Assembly (NCBI GenBank): GCA_964247295.1
Contig: CAXTTV010000096.1
Span: 1-17,911 of the forward strand
Direction of reading: 5' to 3'
Source of the DNA: CAXTTV01 sp964247295
Lineage (GTDB): Bacteria > Chloroflexota > Ktedonobacteria > Ktedonobacterales > Ktedonobacteraceae
DNA: 17,911 nt
Positions 1 through 7,261 of the stretch are shown in pieces. The notes under the pieces were generated by a model. That model saw nothing but the letters and a program-made list of their open reading frames with translations. It did not search any database and was not told the DNA's origin. The translations under genes and the position numbers were made by a program. The first letter of the stretch is position 1; every line of letters begins with the position of its first letter.

Positions 1-25
1 CTCGGTACACTGTTCCCACGCCAAA

Positions 26-57
26 AATTGGGTGATCTTAAGTAACGATCCCCAATT
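26..57 (-). terminator. Imperfect hairpin with T-run on the minus strand
   Basis: The arms aattgggtgatc (26-37) and gatccccaatt (47-57) pair over 11 bp with one bulged base. Read on the minus strand the stem is followed by a short T-run, as in an intrinsic terminator. No minus-strand gene immediately upstream is recognised, so the element may belong to lost or decayed DNA. Confidence 0.3.
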
Positions 58-233
58 GTAGCACTGCTCATTAATGAGAATCCCCCCTTACCTTTACAAA
101 ATAGCTCTTTTTTGCTATTTCCACACCATCCGGCTCTTCGCCATCCGATGCCAATACACTCCTTCATAAAATCTCTATTGCCGCTATATCAAGTTCAATA
201 TGAGCTCTTTTGGACGATAAATTCGCTATTAGC

Positions 234-261
234 GGCCATTTCCCCGTGGCCCTGACGGGCC
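234..261. repeat. Two overlapping GC-rich palindromes (REP/MITE-like)
   Basis: Two mutually exclusive 5-bp stems share sequence: ggcca (234-238) with tggcc (247-251), and ggccc (248-252) with gggcc (257-261). Such nested GC-rich palindromes in otherwise non-coding DNA resemble REP or MITE fragments. Only one copy lies in this window, so dispersion in the genome is untested. Confidence 0.25.
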
Positions 262-348
262 GTCCTACGATGGGCAAGCAATGATGCTCCACCATCCACC
301 GCCTGAAGGAACCTTTTTTCTGCCACTGCAAAAAAATGAACTGCACCC

Positions 349-1055
349 GTTTTGACCAGTCCAGTTGATCAGACTAATGGTATTCAGGGTATGCCTGAGT
401 TTTTGCAACTAGAGCAGTACGCGCTGAAGAATCACCCTGGCAATAGTATTTCTCAGAGCTGGGTCACAACCGAGAACACCCTCTTCACAGCCGAGGGCAA
501 AAAATTCTCGACGACTTCAATGCCTTCTTCATAGAGGCTGCCAAAGCACATGTAACAATGCTGGCCGGAGCAGGTGATGCTGGCGTTTCTAATCCAGATG
601 GACCTGAAGACAACGCCAAAAACTATCCTTTCCCGACTGTCAACTTCCCAGCCTCTTCTCCTTATGTGACGGCGGTTGGTGGGACCAGCCTCCACACAAA
701 GGACGATAGCACTTACCTCAACGAGACCGTCTGGAACCACAACACAGGCGCTTCTGGTAGCGGCGTCAGCCAGTATTTCGGGGAAACCAGCGCCGGCACC
801 CCTGAGTGGGCTGGCCTGATCGCTGATGGCAACCAGATGGCAAAACATTCACTGGGCTTCATCAATCCAGCGATTTACAACCTGAGCACCAATAAGGAAA
901 ATTACACCCGCGCGTTCCACGATATTACCATCGGTGACACCTCGCTGAATGGCATTCCTGGTTACGCCGCTCATCAGGGTTGGGACCTGGCCTCTGGCTT
1001 CGGTACCCCTAATGACACATCCTACCTGCTGAAGGAGATTGCAGCGTACAAGTAA
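349..1055 (+). pseudogene. Decayed S53 (sedolisin/kumamolisin) peptidase copy
   Basis: This is a broken paralogue of the intact peptidase at 1551-2975, matching it from about that protein's residue 180 to its stop codon and a few bases beyond (both continue gcgctt). Three lesions are visible. The 5' half is missing, with signal peptide and catalytic Glu/Asp (E161 and D165 of the intact copy). A run of six A (about 500-505) replaces seven A in the intact copy, shifting the frame and giving a TAG at 532-534. An in-frame deletion of 189 nt follows the QYF codons (about 777-779). The oxyanion Asp (GAGDAGVS) and catalytic Ser (ETSAGTPEW) codons survive, with GGTS changed to GETS. No product with peptidase activity is expected. 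The homology is certain; whether any transcript is made is unknown. Confidence 0.9.
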
Positions 1056-1231
1056 GCGCTTGTTTTGTTTAATTCCTATGTCAACATGTATCTTCATAAA
1101 TCCTTATTGAAACTATGATCTCAAGATAAACCTTTCTTTGAAAAAAGTATTTCGTAATTATGTTGTCAATTAAGATTTCTCTACCATCTAATACTTGACA
1201 TACTTGTTCTTTTTATGGTATTTCATATGTA

Positions 1232-1252
1232 GTGAACTATACACTAGTTCAC
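1232..1252. promoter_or_regulatory. Operator-like perfect inverted repeat
   Basis: The arms gtgaacta (1232-1239) and tagttcac (1245-1252) are perfect 8-bp complements around a 5-nt spacer. They lie about 30 bp downstream of the TTGACA hexamer and overlap a TATACA hexamer (1238-1243). The size and symmetry suit a dimeric helix-turn-helix repressor, possibly controlling the downstream peptidase gene. The cognate regulator is not in this window. Confidence 0.35.
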
Positions 1253-1446
1253 ATGTACAAGTATTCTTGTCCATTTTCTTTTCACTTTAAGATAACTACC
1301 AATTATGTTGGAAATACACATAGCGTTTAAATAAACAAGTAATATAAATACTTTTTTACCCTTGGGCAGAATACAGTTTTTCGGTGCCAATCCTTCCTTC
1401 TGCCTTGCTTCGTGCCAACACAACTCTGAGCTTAGTAAGAGTAGGA

Positions 1447-1469
1447 CCCTGCTCTTTTAGAGATCAGGG
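1447..1469 (+). other. Leader stem-loop upstream of the S53 peptidase
   Basis: The arms ccctgctct (1447-1455) and agag-at-caggg (1459-1469) pair over 9 bp with a 2-nt bulge around a TTT loop. No T-run follows, so it is not a clear terminator. It could be a leader structure or chance pairing. Confidence 0.2.
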
Positions 1470-1536
1470 GGTAGTTATCACATTCCTCTGTTTTGTTGTT
1501 CCGTATATTTATGCTTTCATTTTTTCTGCTCAGCAG

Positions 1537-1543
1537 AAAGGAG
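1537..1543 (+). promoter_or_regulatory. Ribosome binding site selecting a TTG start
   Basis: AAAGGAG lies 7 nt before TTG at 1551. This fixes the peptidase start on a non-ATG codon directly followed by a signal peptide. Confidence 0.75.
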
Positions 1544-1550
1544 CATTCCT

Positions 1551-2975
1551 TTGGAGCTCATCAATTCTTTACGGGAGAGCCGCCGGCTATCTATCCCCTT
1601 GCTGGTCTTCGCGCTCCTCGCCTCCCTGGTGCCGGTACTTGCCACCTCGGCTGCCGCCGCATCTTCAGCCAAGACACCTCACCATATTGGGGCCAATATT
1701 TATCTTAATAGCCGCCCTCCACGGTTGGTATCCGCTTCGGCGCTTACACCACCGGACAATGCCTACTGCGCCAGCATTGGTCGTGAGTGCCTGACGCCTT
1801 CAAAGTTCCGCAAGGCCTATTATATTGATAGCCTACTCAAATCTGGCTATACCGGCAAAGGTCAGACCATCGTGATCATCGACTCTTTCGGTAGCCCCAC
1901 CGCCCTGAAGGATCTGAAACAGTTCGATAAAGATTATCATCTACCTGATCCTCCATCTTTCAAACAGATCGCTCCCATTGGCAGCGTCCCCTTTGATCCC
2001 AAGAACGCTGATCAGATTGGTTGGGCCGAGGAGACCTCCCTGGATATCCAGTGGGCGCACGTGGTTGCTCCACAGGCGAACATTGTGGTTCTGACTAGCC
2101 CGGTGGCTGAGACTCAGGGTGTTCAGGGGATGCCTGAGTTCTTGCAACTAGAGCAGTATGCGCTGAAGAATCACATTGGTAACATCATTACACAGAGCTG
2201 GGGCACAACCGAGAACACCCTCTTCACACCTGAGGGCAAAAAAATTCTCGATGACTTCAATGCCTTCTATAAACAAGCTGCCAAAGCACATATAACCGTG
2301 TTGGCTTCTACTGGCGATGCCGGCGTTTCTAATCCAGATGTCGACGGCAAGAATTATCCTTTCCCGACAGTCGGCTTCCCAGCCTCTTCTCCTTATGTGA
2401 CGGCGGTTGGTGGAACCAGCCTCTACACAAAGGACGATGGCACTTACCTGACTGAGACCGTCTGGAACCACAACAGAGGCGCTTCTGGTAGCGGCGTCAG
2501 CCAGTATTTCCCAGAACCTGACTATCAGAAGTTACTGCCGAAGAAAACCCAGGCAAGTCTGCTCGATGCGAACCCGGCTGACAAAGCTGACACCAGCCTG
2601 CACCGTGGTATTCCTGACATCTCTCTGAACGCCGATCCTCAGACAGGTGTCCCTGTCTACCTGGGCTTTGAGACTACCGGTCCCATCTATGGTATCTTCG
2701 GGGGAACCAGCGCCAGCTCCCCTGAGTGGGCTGGCCTGATCGCTGATGGCAACCAGATGGCAAAACATCCTCTGGGCTTCATCAATCCGGCGATTTACAA
2801 CCTGAGCACCAACGCGAAAAACTATAGCCGTACGTTCCATGATGTTACCATCGGCAACACCTCGCTGAATGGGACTCCTGGTTACGCCGCTCATCAGGGT
2901 TGGGACCTGGCCTCTGGCTTCGGTACCCCCAATGACACATCCTACCTACTGAAGGAGATTGCAGCGTACAAATAA
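1551..2975 (+). CDS. Secreted S53 family serine-carboxyl peptidase (sedolisin/kumamolisin-like)
   Basis: This 474-residue protein should be exported and cleave proteins, typically at acidic pH for this family. Residues 1-38 form a signal peptide (RR then a Leu/Val-rich core, ending ATSAAAASS). The catalytic residues are visible: E161 and D165 (EETSLD), oxyanion D256 (STGDAGVS) and nucleophile S387 (GGTSASSPEW). C-terminal Ca-site elements follow (FHDVTIGN near 429-436 and GWDLASGFGTP near 450-460). GIPDISLNADP (353-363) is another family signature. Only about 50 residues lie between the signal peptide and the core, so the roughly 180-residue Pro-kuma activation domain of classical members is absent. 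The start is TTG with AAAGGAG 7 nt upstream. A truncated paralogue lies directly upstream, and a convergent secreted-protein gene lies downstream. Probable role: extracellular nutrient proteolysis. Confidence 0.93.
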   Translation: MELINSLRESRRLSIPLLVFALLASLVPVLATSAAAASSAKTPHHIGANIYLNSRPPRLVSASALTPPDNAYCASIGRECLTPSKFRKAYYIDSLLKSGYTGKGQTIVIIDSFGSPTALKDLKQFDKDYHLPDPPSFKQIAPIGSVPFDPKNADQIGWAEETSLDIQWAHVVAPQANIVVLTSPVAETQGVQGMPEFLQLEQYALKNHIGNIITQSWGTTENTLFTPEGKKILDDFNAFYKQAAKAHITVLASTGDAGVSNPDVDGKNYPFPTVGFPASSPYVTAVGGTSLYTKDDGTYLTETVWNHNRGASGSGVSQYFPEPDYQKLLPKKTQASLLDANPADKADTSLHRGIPDISLNADPQTGVPVYLGFETTGPIYGIFGGTSASSPEWAGLIADGNQMAKHPLGFINPAIYNLSTNAKNYSRTFHDVTIGNTSLNGTPGYAAHQGWDLASGFGTPNDTSYLLKEIAAYK

Positions 2976-2996
2976 GCGCTTCTTTCATTCTTAAAC

Positions 2997-3028
2997 AATT
3001 GGCCATCCTCCAAATAGGATGGCCAATT
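2997..3028. terminator. Bidirectional terminator between convergent genes
   Basis: A perfect 13-bp stem, aattggccatcct (2997-3009) with aggatggccaatt (3016-3028), has a 6-nt loop. It sits 21 nt after the peptidase stop and 22 nt after the stop of the opposite-strand gene. A/T tracts flank both sides, so it can serve both transcripts. Confidence 0.8.
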
Positions 3029-3050
3029 TAACGTTTAGATCACGTAAGGG

Positions 3051-3911
3051 TTACGGCCCTACGAGGGTGCAGGCATGTTTGGCGTTGTCATACTCGCCCT
3101 GAACAATGTATGGATGACCATTCCAGATGACGTTGCTGCCATCCGCATTCTGCTGACCAAAGTATTTTTCACACTTGTCCCCGATCTCCTGGCCGCTGGC
3201 ATCAACCCAGCCGCTGGCGGGTAAGGGATCGGTGGCGGCTTCGATCTGCTCATGCGAGGTTACCAGGATAGTGGAGTCGGCGTCTACGTCATTGTTGGGG
3301 CTCTTGCTACCAGGGAAAACTTTGCGTGCGGCAAAGGTGTCGGGAACAGTGGCGTATACAACATCATTCCCTGACGCATCGGTAAACGCGTCATGATAGG
3401 CTGTGCCGGTCTCATTTTTTGTATTCAGTGAAGTGAAGACAATAAAGAGGTGCTGAACGTTAGGGGTCCAGCCATTCACTTTGATCGCTCTTGAGACCTC
3501 TTGTTGGATCTGAGTGTCGCGCAGGGTGGTGCTGGGATACTTGTTCTTGCTATCAACCTAGGAACCGCCGAGAGTCGCATTGGAGGGGAAGAGCCCCTGA
3601 GAGTCTGTATACTGGGTGTTGTTATGATAAAGTGGGCTGCTTCCTACATCCGATAAATAGCGCAGAATCAAATTATTGTAATTTGTACTGACCTTCGTGC
3701 CGGTTGGCTCCCAAAAGATAGCATAGACCTGTGATGTTCCATTCATTACAGAACCACCGTTGTACAGAAGATCACCCGCAGCTTGCGGCTGAAACCCTGG
3801 AAGACTGTACACGTGGCGAGGTGAGGCCGCTCCAGCGGAACTGGGGAAAAATTGAGCTGACACAAACGCCAGAAGACTGCCCGCGAGCACTAGCCAGAAT
3901 CTCTTTTTCAA
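3051..3911 (-). pseudogene. Secreted HExxE-motif protein interrupted by one in-frame TAG
   Basis: The frame runs 286 codons from TTG at 3911 (AAAAGGAG 7 nt upstream) to TAA at 3051, broken only by TAG at codon 118 (3560-3558). Residues 1-29 form a signal peptide (KKRFW, hydrophobic core, ending SSAGAAS). Before the stop is a conserved-looking region (VYAIFWEPTG, LILRYLSDVG, TQYTDSQGLFPSNATLGGS). After it come VNGWTPNVQHLFIVF, a HEQIE motif near 220-224 followed by TDP, WVDASGQEIGDKC, and a final Cys. HExxE is typical of zinc metallopeptidases, but no peptidase family is firmly recognised; the pattern recalls secreted bacterial proteins distantly related to plant EXORDIUM. The downstream half is intact with no other lesion, so the stop is recent, a sequence error or read through. 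A TGG (Trp) to TAG change is my guess for its origin. Confidence 0.75.
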
Positions 3912-3918
3912 GTATAAA

Positions 3919-3926
3919 CTCCTTTT
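3919..3926 (-). promoter_or_regulatory. Ribosome binding site selecting TTG start at 3911
   Basis: AAAAGGAG on the minus strand ends 7 nt before TTG (3911-3909). This favours a start giving MKKRFW, a normal signal-peptide beginning, over the upstream TTG at 3941. Confidence 0.65.
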
Positions 3927-3964
3927 AGTATTTAAACACAAATAAGTATTTCCAACGTGACTCT

Positions 3965-3970
3965 ATTATA
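3965..3970 (-). promoter_or_regulatory. -10 element for the interrupted secreted-protein gene
   Basis: A perfect TATAAT lies on the minus strand about 40 nt upstream of the ribosome site, giving a predicted leader of roughly 45 nt. The hexamer 17 nt further upstream (GAAAGA) is a poor -35, so activation by a regulator or an extended promoter is possible. Confidence 0.5.
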
Positions 3971-4210
3971 TTCTAACTAAAAAAGATTCTTTCGGGCTTT
4001 CCTCTAAGTTCTCTTGAAAATTCTTTTCTTTTTTTACACTTTTATTTCTTTTTTCTTATGTAAAAGCTACTTCTCCATTACGAGAAGATAAGCTTCGCGG
4101 AAGGTATCAGAGGACGAAATACTAAGCGATGCGTAGGGAAACAAAGGACTGTGGTGTCCGCCGAGGATTGGGAAGTTAGTTATGGTGGAAGGCATCGAAA
4201 AATTGATAGA
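3971..4210. other. AT-rich intergenic stretch without a recognised gene
   Basis: The part nearest 4060 is T-rich on the plus strand and lies just upstream of the TATAAT element. The part from 4060 to 4210 contains only short, weak stems (for example cttct with agaag near 4070-4090) and no supported gene or RNA. Confidence 0.4.
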
Positions 4211-4250
4211 AAGAAGGGACAACATCTGCTACTAGATGTTGTCCCTTCTT
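4211..4250. terminator. Strong hairpin terminator after nuoH
   Basis: A perfect 17-bp stem, aagaagggacaacatct (4211-4227) with agatgttgtcccttctt (4234-4250), has a 6-nt loop 11 nt past the nuoH stop. On the minus strand it runs into a T-rich tract, as an intrinsic terminator should. It marks the end of the nuo transcript, so nuoI-N do not follow. Confidence 0.85.
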
Positions 4251-4261
4251 ATAGGAAAAGT

Positions 4262-5677
4262 TTAGCTGGTTGGTGCGGCCCCGCTCCGCTCGGCGATCGC
4301 GGCGGTCGGGACCTGCCCAATCCCCGCCGGCAATTGACCGATGACGGCCTTGCGCGCTCTCAATGCCGGGGCCTGAGCCTTCCGCGTGGTATTCGCGGTC
4401 GCCCGGCTCACCAGATTGACGAACAGGACAAGCATACCCCAGTTGACAATCCCAGTAACTACCAGGAAGGCAAGGACCGGCAGACCAAGGACCTGGACGA
4501 TAACCAGATAGAGCAACGCGACAATAATGATGTTGCTTAAGGTCATGGGGATCAAGATCAGCCAGGCAAACTGCATCAACTGGTCGGCTCTCAGGCGTGG
4601 CAGCGTTGAGCGGACCCAGATGAAGACAAAGCAGAGGCCATAGACTTTGGTAACAAAGTAGATCAGGCCCAGAATGTTTCCAAGAACCTGCAAGCCGCCA
4701 GCCATTCCAGGTGCGGTCAAGAAACCAACACCAGGACCCGAGAAACCTCCCAGGAACAGAGAACTGGCAATCGCCGAGGCAATAGTCATGTTTCCGTACT
4801 CACCCAGGAAGAAAAGCGCCCAGCGCATTCCGCTATACTCGGTCAGGTAGCCAGCGACCAGCTCCGACTCAGCCTCGGGCAGATCAAAGGGCGCGCGGTT
4901 GGTCTCAGCCAATCCACAGATGTAGTAGATTAACAGCATCAGTGGCTGAACCAGGAAAAACCAGGCCCAGGGCGTAAAGCCTTTGAAGATGAAATCAAAA
5001 AAGGGAATCCCTTGTCCAGGCCAGGAAGGGGCGTTCTGGAAATCCAGGATCTCCTTGACCGAAACGGTCCCAATTCCGCTCTGACCTGGATAACCGGGCA
5101 GGCCCGCAAGCACACTGGTCAGCATGATCACGCCTACTAGAGCCAACACCAGAGGTAGCTCATAGGAGATCATCTGGGCCGCCGAGCGCAGGCCACCAAT
5201 AAGCGCATACTTATTGTTCGAGCCCCAGCCGGCCATGATTACCCCAATGATGTCTAGGGAACTCATCGCGACAATGTAGACAATACCGGTCGCGAGCGCG
5301 GTCCCTGGCAGGCTAATATATGGGGAGAATGGCAGCACCGCGAAGGCGGCAATTACCGGAGCCATAAAGACGGAGGGAGCCAAAATGAATAGAGCCTTGT
5401 CGGTACGACCGGCGTGAATATCCTCTTTCATTAAAAGCTTACCCACATCGGCAACGGTCTGCATAGATCCCCAGGGGCCTGTATGGATTGGCCCCACGCG
5501 GTCCTGCATCCACCCCATGATTTTGCGCTCACCAAGAATCAGAATGACAGCACTGGTGAGCACAAAACCAAAGTAAGAGATGAACGCAACCACAAATTGC
5601 AGGAAACCCCAGCTTAGGATACCGCTACCTAGCTGCTCCCAGAAAGGGGTTGCTGCTAAGATAAATGAAGGATGCAT
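4262..5677 (-). CDS. nuoH: NADH-quinone oxidoreductase subunit H
   Basis: NuoH is the membrane subunit of complex I that forms the quinone-access tunnel and links the peripheral arm to the proton-pumping arm. The 471-residue protein carries the signatures GERKIMGWMQDRVGP (49-63) and AETNRAPFDLPEAESE (257-272), both lining the quinone pathway, within about eight hydrophobic segments. It is longer than usual (family about 325-350): a loop of about 35 residues between helices (193-235), and a C-terminal addition with one more membrane segment (about 399-422) and a soluble basic tail (423-471). ATG is preceded by GGAG 9 nt upstream. It is the last gene of the cluster, 73 bp after nuoD and 11 nt before a strong terminator. 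Confidence 0.97.
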   Translation of the reverse strand: MHPSFILAATPFWEQLGSGILSWGFLQFVVAFISYFGFVLTSAVILILGERKIMGWMQDRVGPIHTGPWGSMQTVADVGKLLMKEDIHAGRTDKALFILAPSVFMAPVIAAFAVLPFSPYISLPGTALATGIVYIVAMSSLDIIGVIMAGWGSNNKYALIGGLRSAAQMISYELPLVLALVGVIMLTSVLAGLPGYPGQSGIGTVSVKEILDFQNAPSWPGQGIPFFDFIFKGFTPWAWFFLVQPLMLLIYYICGLAETNRAPFDLPEAESELVAGYLTEYSGMRWALFFLGEYGNMTIASAIASSLFLGGFSGPGVGFLTAPGMAGGLQVLGNILGLIYFVTKVYGLCFVFIWVRSTLPRLRADQLMQFAWLILIPMTLSNIIIVALLYLVIVQVLGLPVLAFLVVTGIVNWGMLVLFVNLVSRATANTTRKAQAPALRARKAVIGQLPAGIGQVPTAAIAERSGAAPTS

Positions 5678-5707
5678 AAGATAACTCCGTTAACGAATAT
5701 TTCCATA

Positions 5708-5744
5708 CGTGGACGCTACCTGATCAGATTGATTGCTGTCCACG
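5708..5744 (-). other. Stem-loop between nuoD and nuoH
   Basis: The arms cgtggac (5708-5714) and gtccacg (5738-5744) are perfect 7-bp complements enclosing 23 nt, in the only sizeable gap inside the nuo cluster. No T-run follows on the minus strand. It may be an mRNA processing or stability element that tunes nuoH relative to the upstream genes, or it may be chance. Confidence 0.35.
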
Positions 5745-5750
5745 CCTATT

Positions 5751-6896
5751 TTACCGATCGACCTCTCCAAGTACGATATCCAGGCTTCCCATAATCGCGA
5801 CCGCATCGCTCATCTTATGGCCGCGCAGTAGCTCAGGCAGGATCTGAAGGTTAACAAAGGAAGGACCGCGCAGTTTAGCACGCCAGGGATACTCGCTGCC
5901 ATCACTAATAAAGTAGACGCCCAACTCACCCTTACTGCTCTCGATCGCGAAGTAGGTCTCACCCCTTGGGGGTCGGAGCGCGATCGGCGTGCGCGTGCTG
6001 ATCGGTCCACCCGGAAGCTTGTCCAGAGCGATCCGGCACAAACGGACACTTTCATACATCTCGTCCATCCGCACCCGGTAGCGCGCGAAACAATCGCCTT
6101 CCTGCCGCACTTTAACTTCGACAGGGACCTCCCGGTACGCCATATAGGGGCGGTTCACACGCATATCCCAATTTACGCCACTGGCACGCAACATCGGTCC
6201 CGTCAGACCATACGCGATCGCCTGCTGAGGATCAATGTAACCCACACCCTGAGTGCGCGCATCAAAAATCTCATTGCCGGTCAGCAGTTGCTCAAGCTCC
6301 CGCAACGAGTTGTCGAAATTGTTCAGCCAGTCTTCACACGTCTGAAGCCAGCCCTTGGGGAAATCGTGTAGAACTCCACCCACGCGCATAAAGTTCACAT
6401 TGAAGCGGCTACCACCCAGAGCCTCAAAAAGATCGAGAATCCCCTCGCGATCTCGGAAGGTCCAGAGGATCGGTGTAAACGCACCCAGATCTACGCCATA
6501 GGTACCAACGGCCACCAGATGGCTGGCGATCCGCTGAAGCTCATTCGTAAGCAAGCGCATATATTGCGCGCGCCTCGGTGGCTCGATCCCCATTAACTGT
6601 TCGACCGCGCCCACATAGGCCGTCTCATTCAACATCGGAGAAAGGTAGTCCGCGTTATCCATATAGCGGATACCCCCCATCACCGGGCGGTTCTCCAGGA
6701 TTTTCTCAATACCTCGATGCAGATAGCCAATTACTGGTGTGCAGCCTGTAATAGTCTCGCCTTCCAGCGATAATACCAGGCGTAAAACGCCGTGGGTGCT
6801 GGGATGCTGAGGACCCATATTGAGAAGCATCTCTTCGGTACGAAGCCCCTCGGGAGATACGGCTGCATTCTGAGGTATATTGACGTTCGTAGTCAT
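5751..6896 (-). CDS. nuoD: NADH-quinone oxidoreductase subunit D (49 kDa)
   Basis: NuoD, with NuoB, forms the quinone-reduction site at the base of the complex I peripheral arm, and derives from the large subunit of [NiFe] hydrogenases. The 381-residue protein has the N-terminal GPQHPSTHG motif (28-36), LHRGIEK, NADYLSPM, RIASHL, GGVLHDFPKGW, and the C-terminal GSLDIVLGEVDR, and is close to full family length with no break. ATG at 6896 follows AGAGG about 7 nt upstream. It is separated by 26 bp from the small membrane protein gene and 73 bp from nuoH. Its obligate partner nuoB is not in the cluster. Confidence 0.97.
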   Translation of the reverse strand: MTTNVNIPQNAAVSPEGLRTEEMLLNMGPQHPSTHGVLRLVLSLEGETITGCTPVIGYLHRGIEKILENRPVMGGIRYMDNADYLSPMLNETAYVGAVEQLMGIEPPRRAQYMRLLTNELQRIASHLVAVGTYGVDLGAFTPILWTFRDREGILDLFEALGGSRFNVNFMRVGGVLHDFPKGWLQTCEDWLNNFDNSLRELEQLLTGNEIFDARTQGVGYIDPQQAIAYGLTGPMLRASGVNWDMRVNRPYMAYREVPVEVKVRQEGDCFARYRVRMDEMYESVRLCRIALDKLPGGPISTRTPIALRPPRGETYFAIESSKGELGVYFISDGSEYPWRAKLRGPSFVNLQILPELLRGHKMSDAVAIMGSLDIVLGEVDR

Positions 6897-6922
6897 GAGT
6901 GACCTCTTATGTATCTAGGAAA

Positions 6923-7261
6923 TTATGCTCTGGTTGGGAGCGACTTGCGTAGCGACTTGCTTACCCGAATGCCAAATTGTATGGTCCAGGTTAGCGCCAT
7001 GAAAGCCGCCAGACCTGCATATAACAGATGATTGCTTTCAGTTGAGAAGACAAGAAAAGAAAAGGCCAGGCCCCAACAGCCCAACATGACCATCCCTGGC
7101 GTCCAGGCTTTCGCGATCGCGCTCAGAATGGACGGTCTGCTTTGGTCGGAGCTGTGAACCAACCTCTGACTGCCCGCATATTCCGCGCGCGTCTCGATCG
7201 CTGTCCGCATGCCCGGCTTACCTCTCCTGGCGGATGGCCTGCGCTTCCTGGCCTTTGCCAT
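6923..7261 (-). CDS. Small basic two-helix membrane protein of unknown function in the nuo operon
   Basis: I do not recognise this 112-residue protein. It has a very basic N-terminus (MAKARKRRPSARRGK), a polar region to about residue 50, two hydrophobic segments (about 56-72 and 78-96) and a basic C-terminus (VSKSLRKSLPTRA). Its ATG overlaps the nuoC stop by one base (TAATG), so it is probably translationally coupled to nuoC, and nuoD follows after 26 bp. Placement suggests an accessory or assembly role for complex I. The charge pattern places both ends in the cytoplasm by the positive-inside rule. Confidence 0.75.
   Translation of the reverse strand: MAKARKRRPSARRGKPGMRTAIETRAEYAGSQRLVHSSDQSRPSILSAIAKAWTPGMVMLGCWGLAFSFLVFSTESNHLLYAGLAAFMALTWTIQFGIRVSKSLRKSLPTRA

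Larger units (their letters stand above)
1..348. other. Non-coding left flank, possible mobile-element or repeat debris
   Basis: No convincing gene is seen. A 60-codon minus-strand reading frame (346-164) contains the string VGRPVRATGKWPL, but it has no start context or recognisable domain and reads through the palindromic stretch at 234-261, so I do not call it. The segment ends abruptly where homology to the downstream S53 peptidase begins (about 349), in the middle of the gene. It is therefore a junction produced by deletion, insertion or recombination. It could be the edge of an insertion sequence or MITE, but no terminal inverted repeats or target duplication can be shown from this window. 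Confidence 0.4.
1056..1550 (+). other. AT-rich spacer and leader before the S53 peptidase
   Basis: No gene is seen in these 495 bases. The first 300 are strikingly AT-rich compared with flanking genes. The stretch holds a consensus -35 hexamer TTGACA at 1195-1200 (no good -10 at normal spacing; TATTTC at 1219-1224 is the nearest), an 8-bp inverted repeat at 1232-1252, a TATAAA hexamer at 1343-1348, and a stem-loop at 1447-1469. The transcription start cannot be fixed from sequence alone; a start near 1230 would give a leader of about 300 nt. Confidence 0.55.

Noticed and set aside
164..346. Minus-strand frame of 60 codons as a small gene or transposase remnant
   Set aside because: No start context, no recognisable domain, and it reads through palindromic repeat-like DNA.
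352..534. The 5' part of the peptidase remnant as an independent 60-residue gene
   Set aside because: It is the in-frame front of the broken S53 copy, ended only by the A-run frameshift.
1384..1794. A 136-codon plus-strand frame overlapping the peptidase start
   Set aside because: It overlaps the signal-peptide region of a clear S53 gene in another frame and has no ribosome site or family features.
3558..3560. Pyrrolysine or other programmed recoding at the TAG
   Set aside because: Nothing in the window supports pyrrolysine machinery or a stimulatory structure; a plain nonsense change is simpler.
4151..4540. Plus-strand frame opposite the nuoH 3' end
   Set aside because: It crosses the terminator hairpin and is antisense to conserved nuoH coding sequence; its composition is that of a shadow frame.
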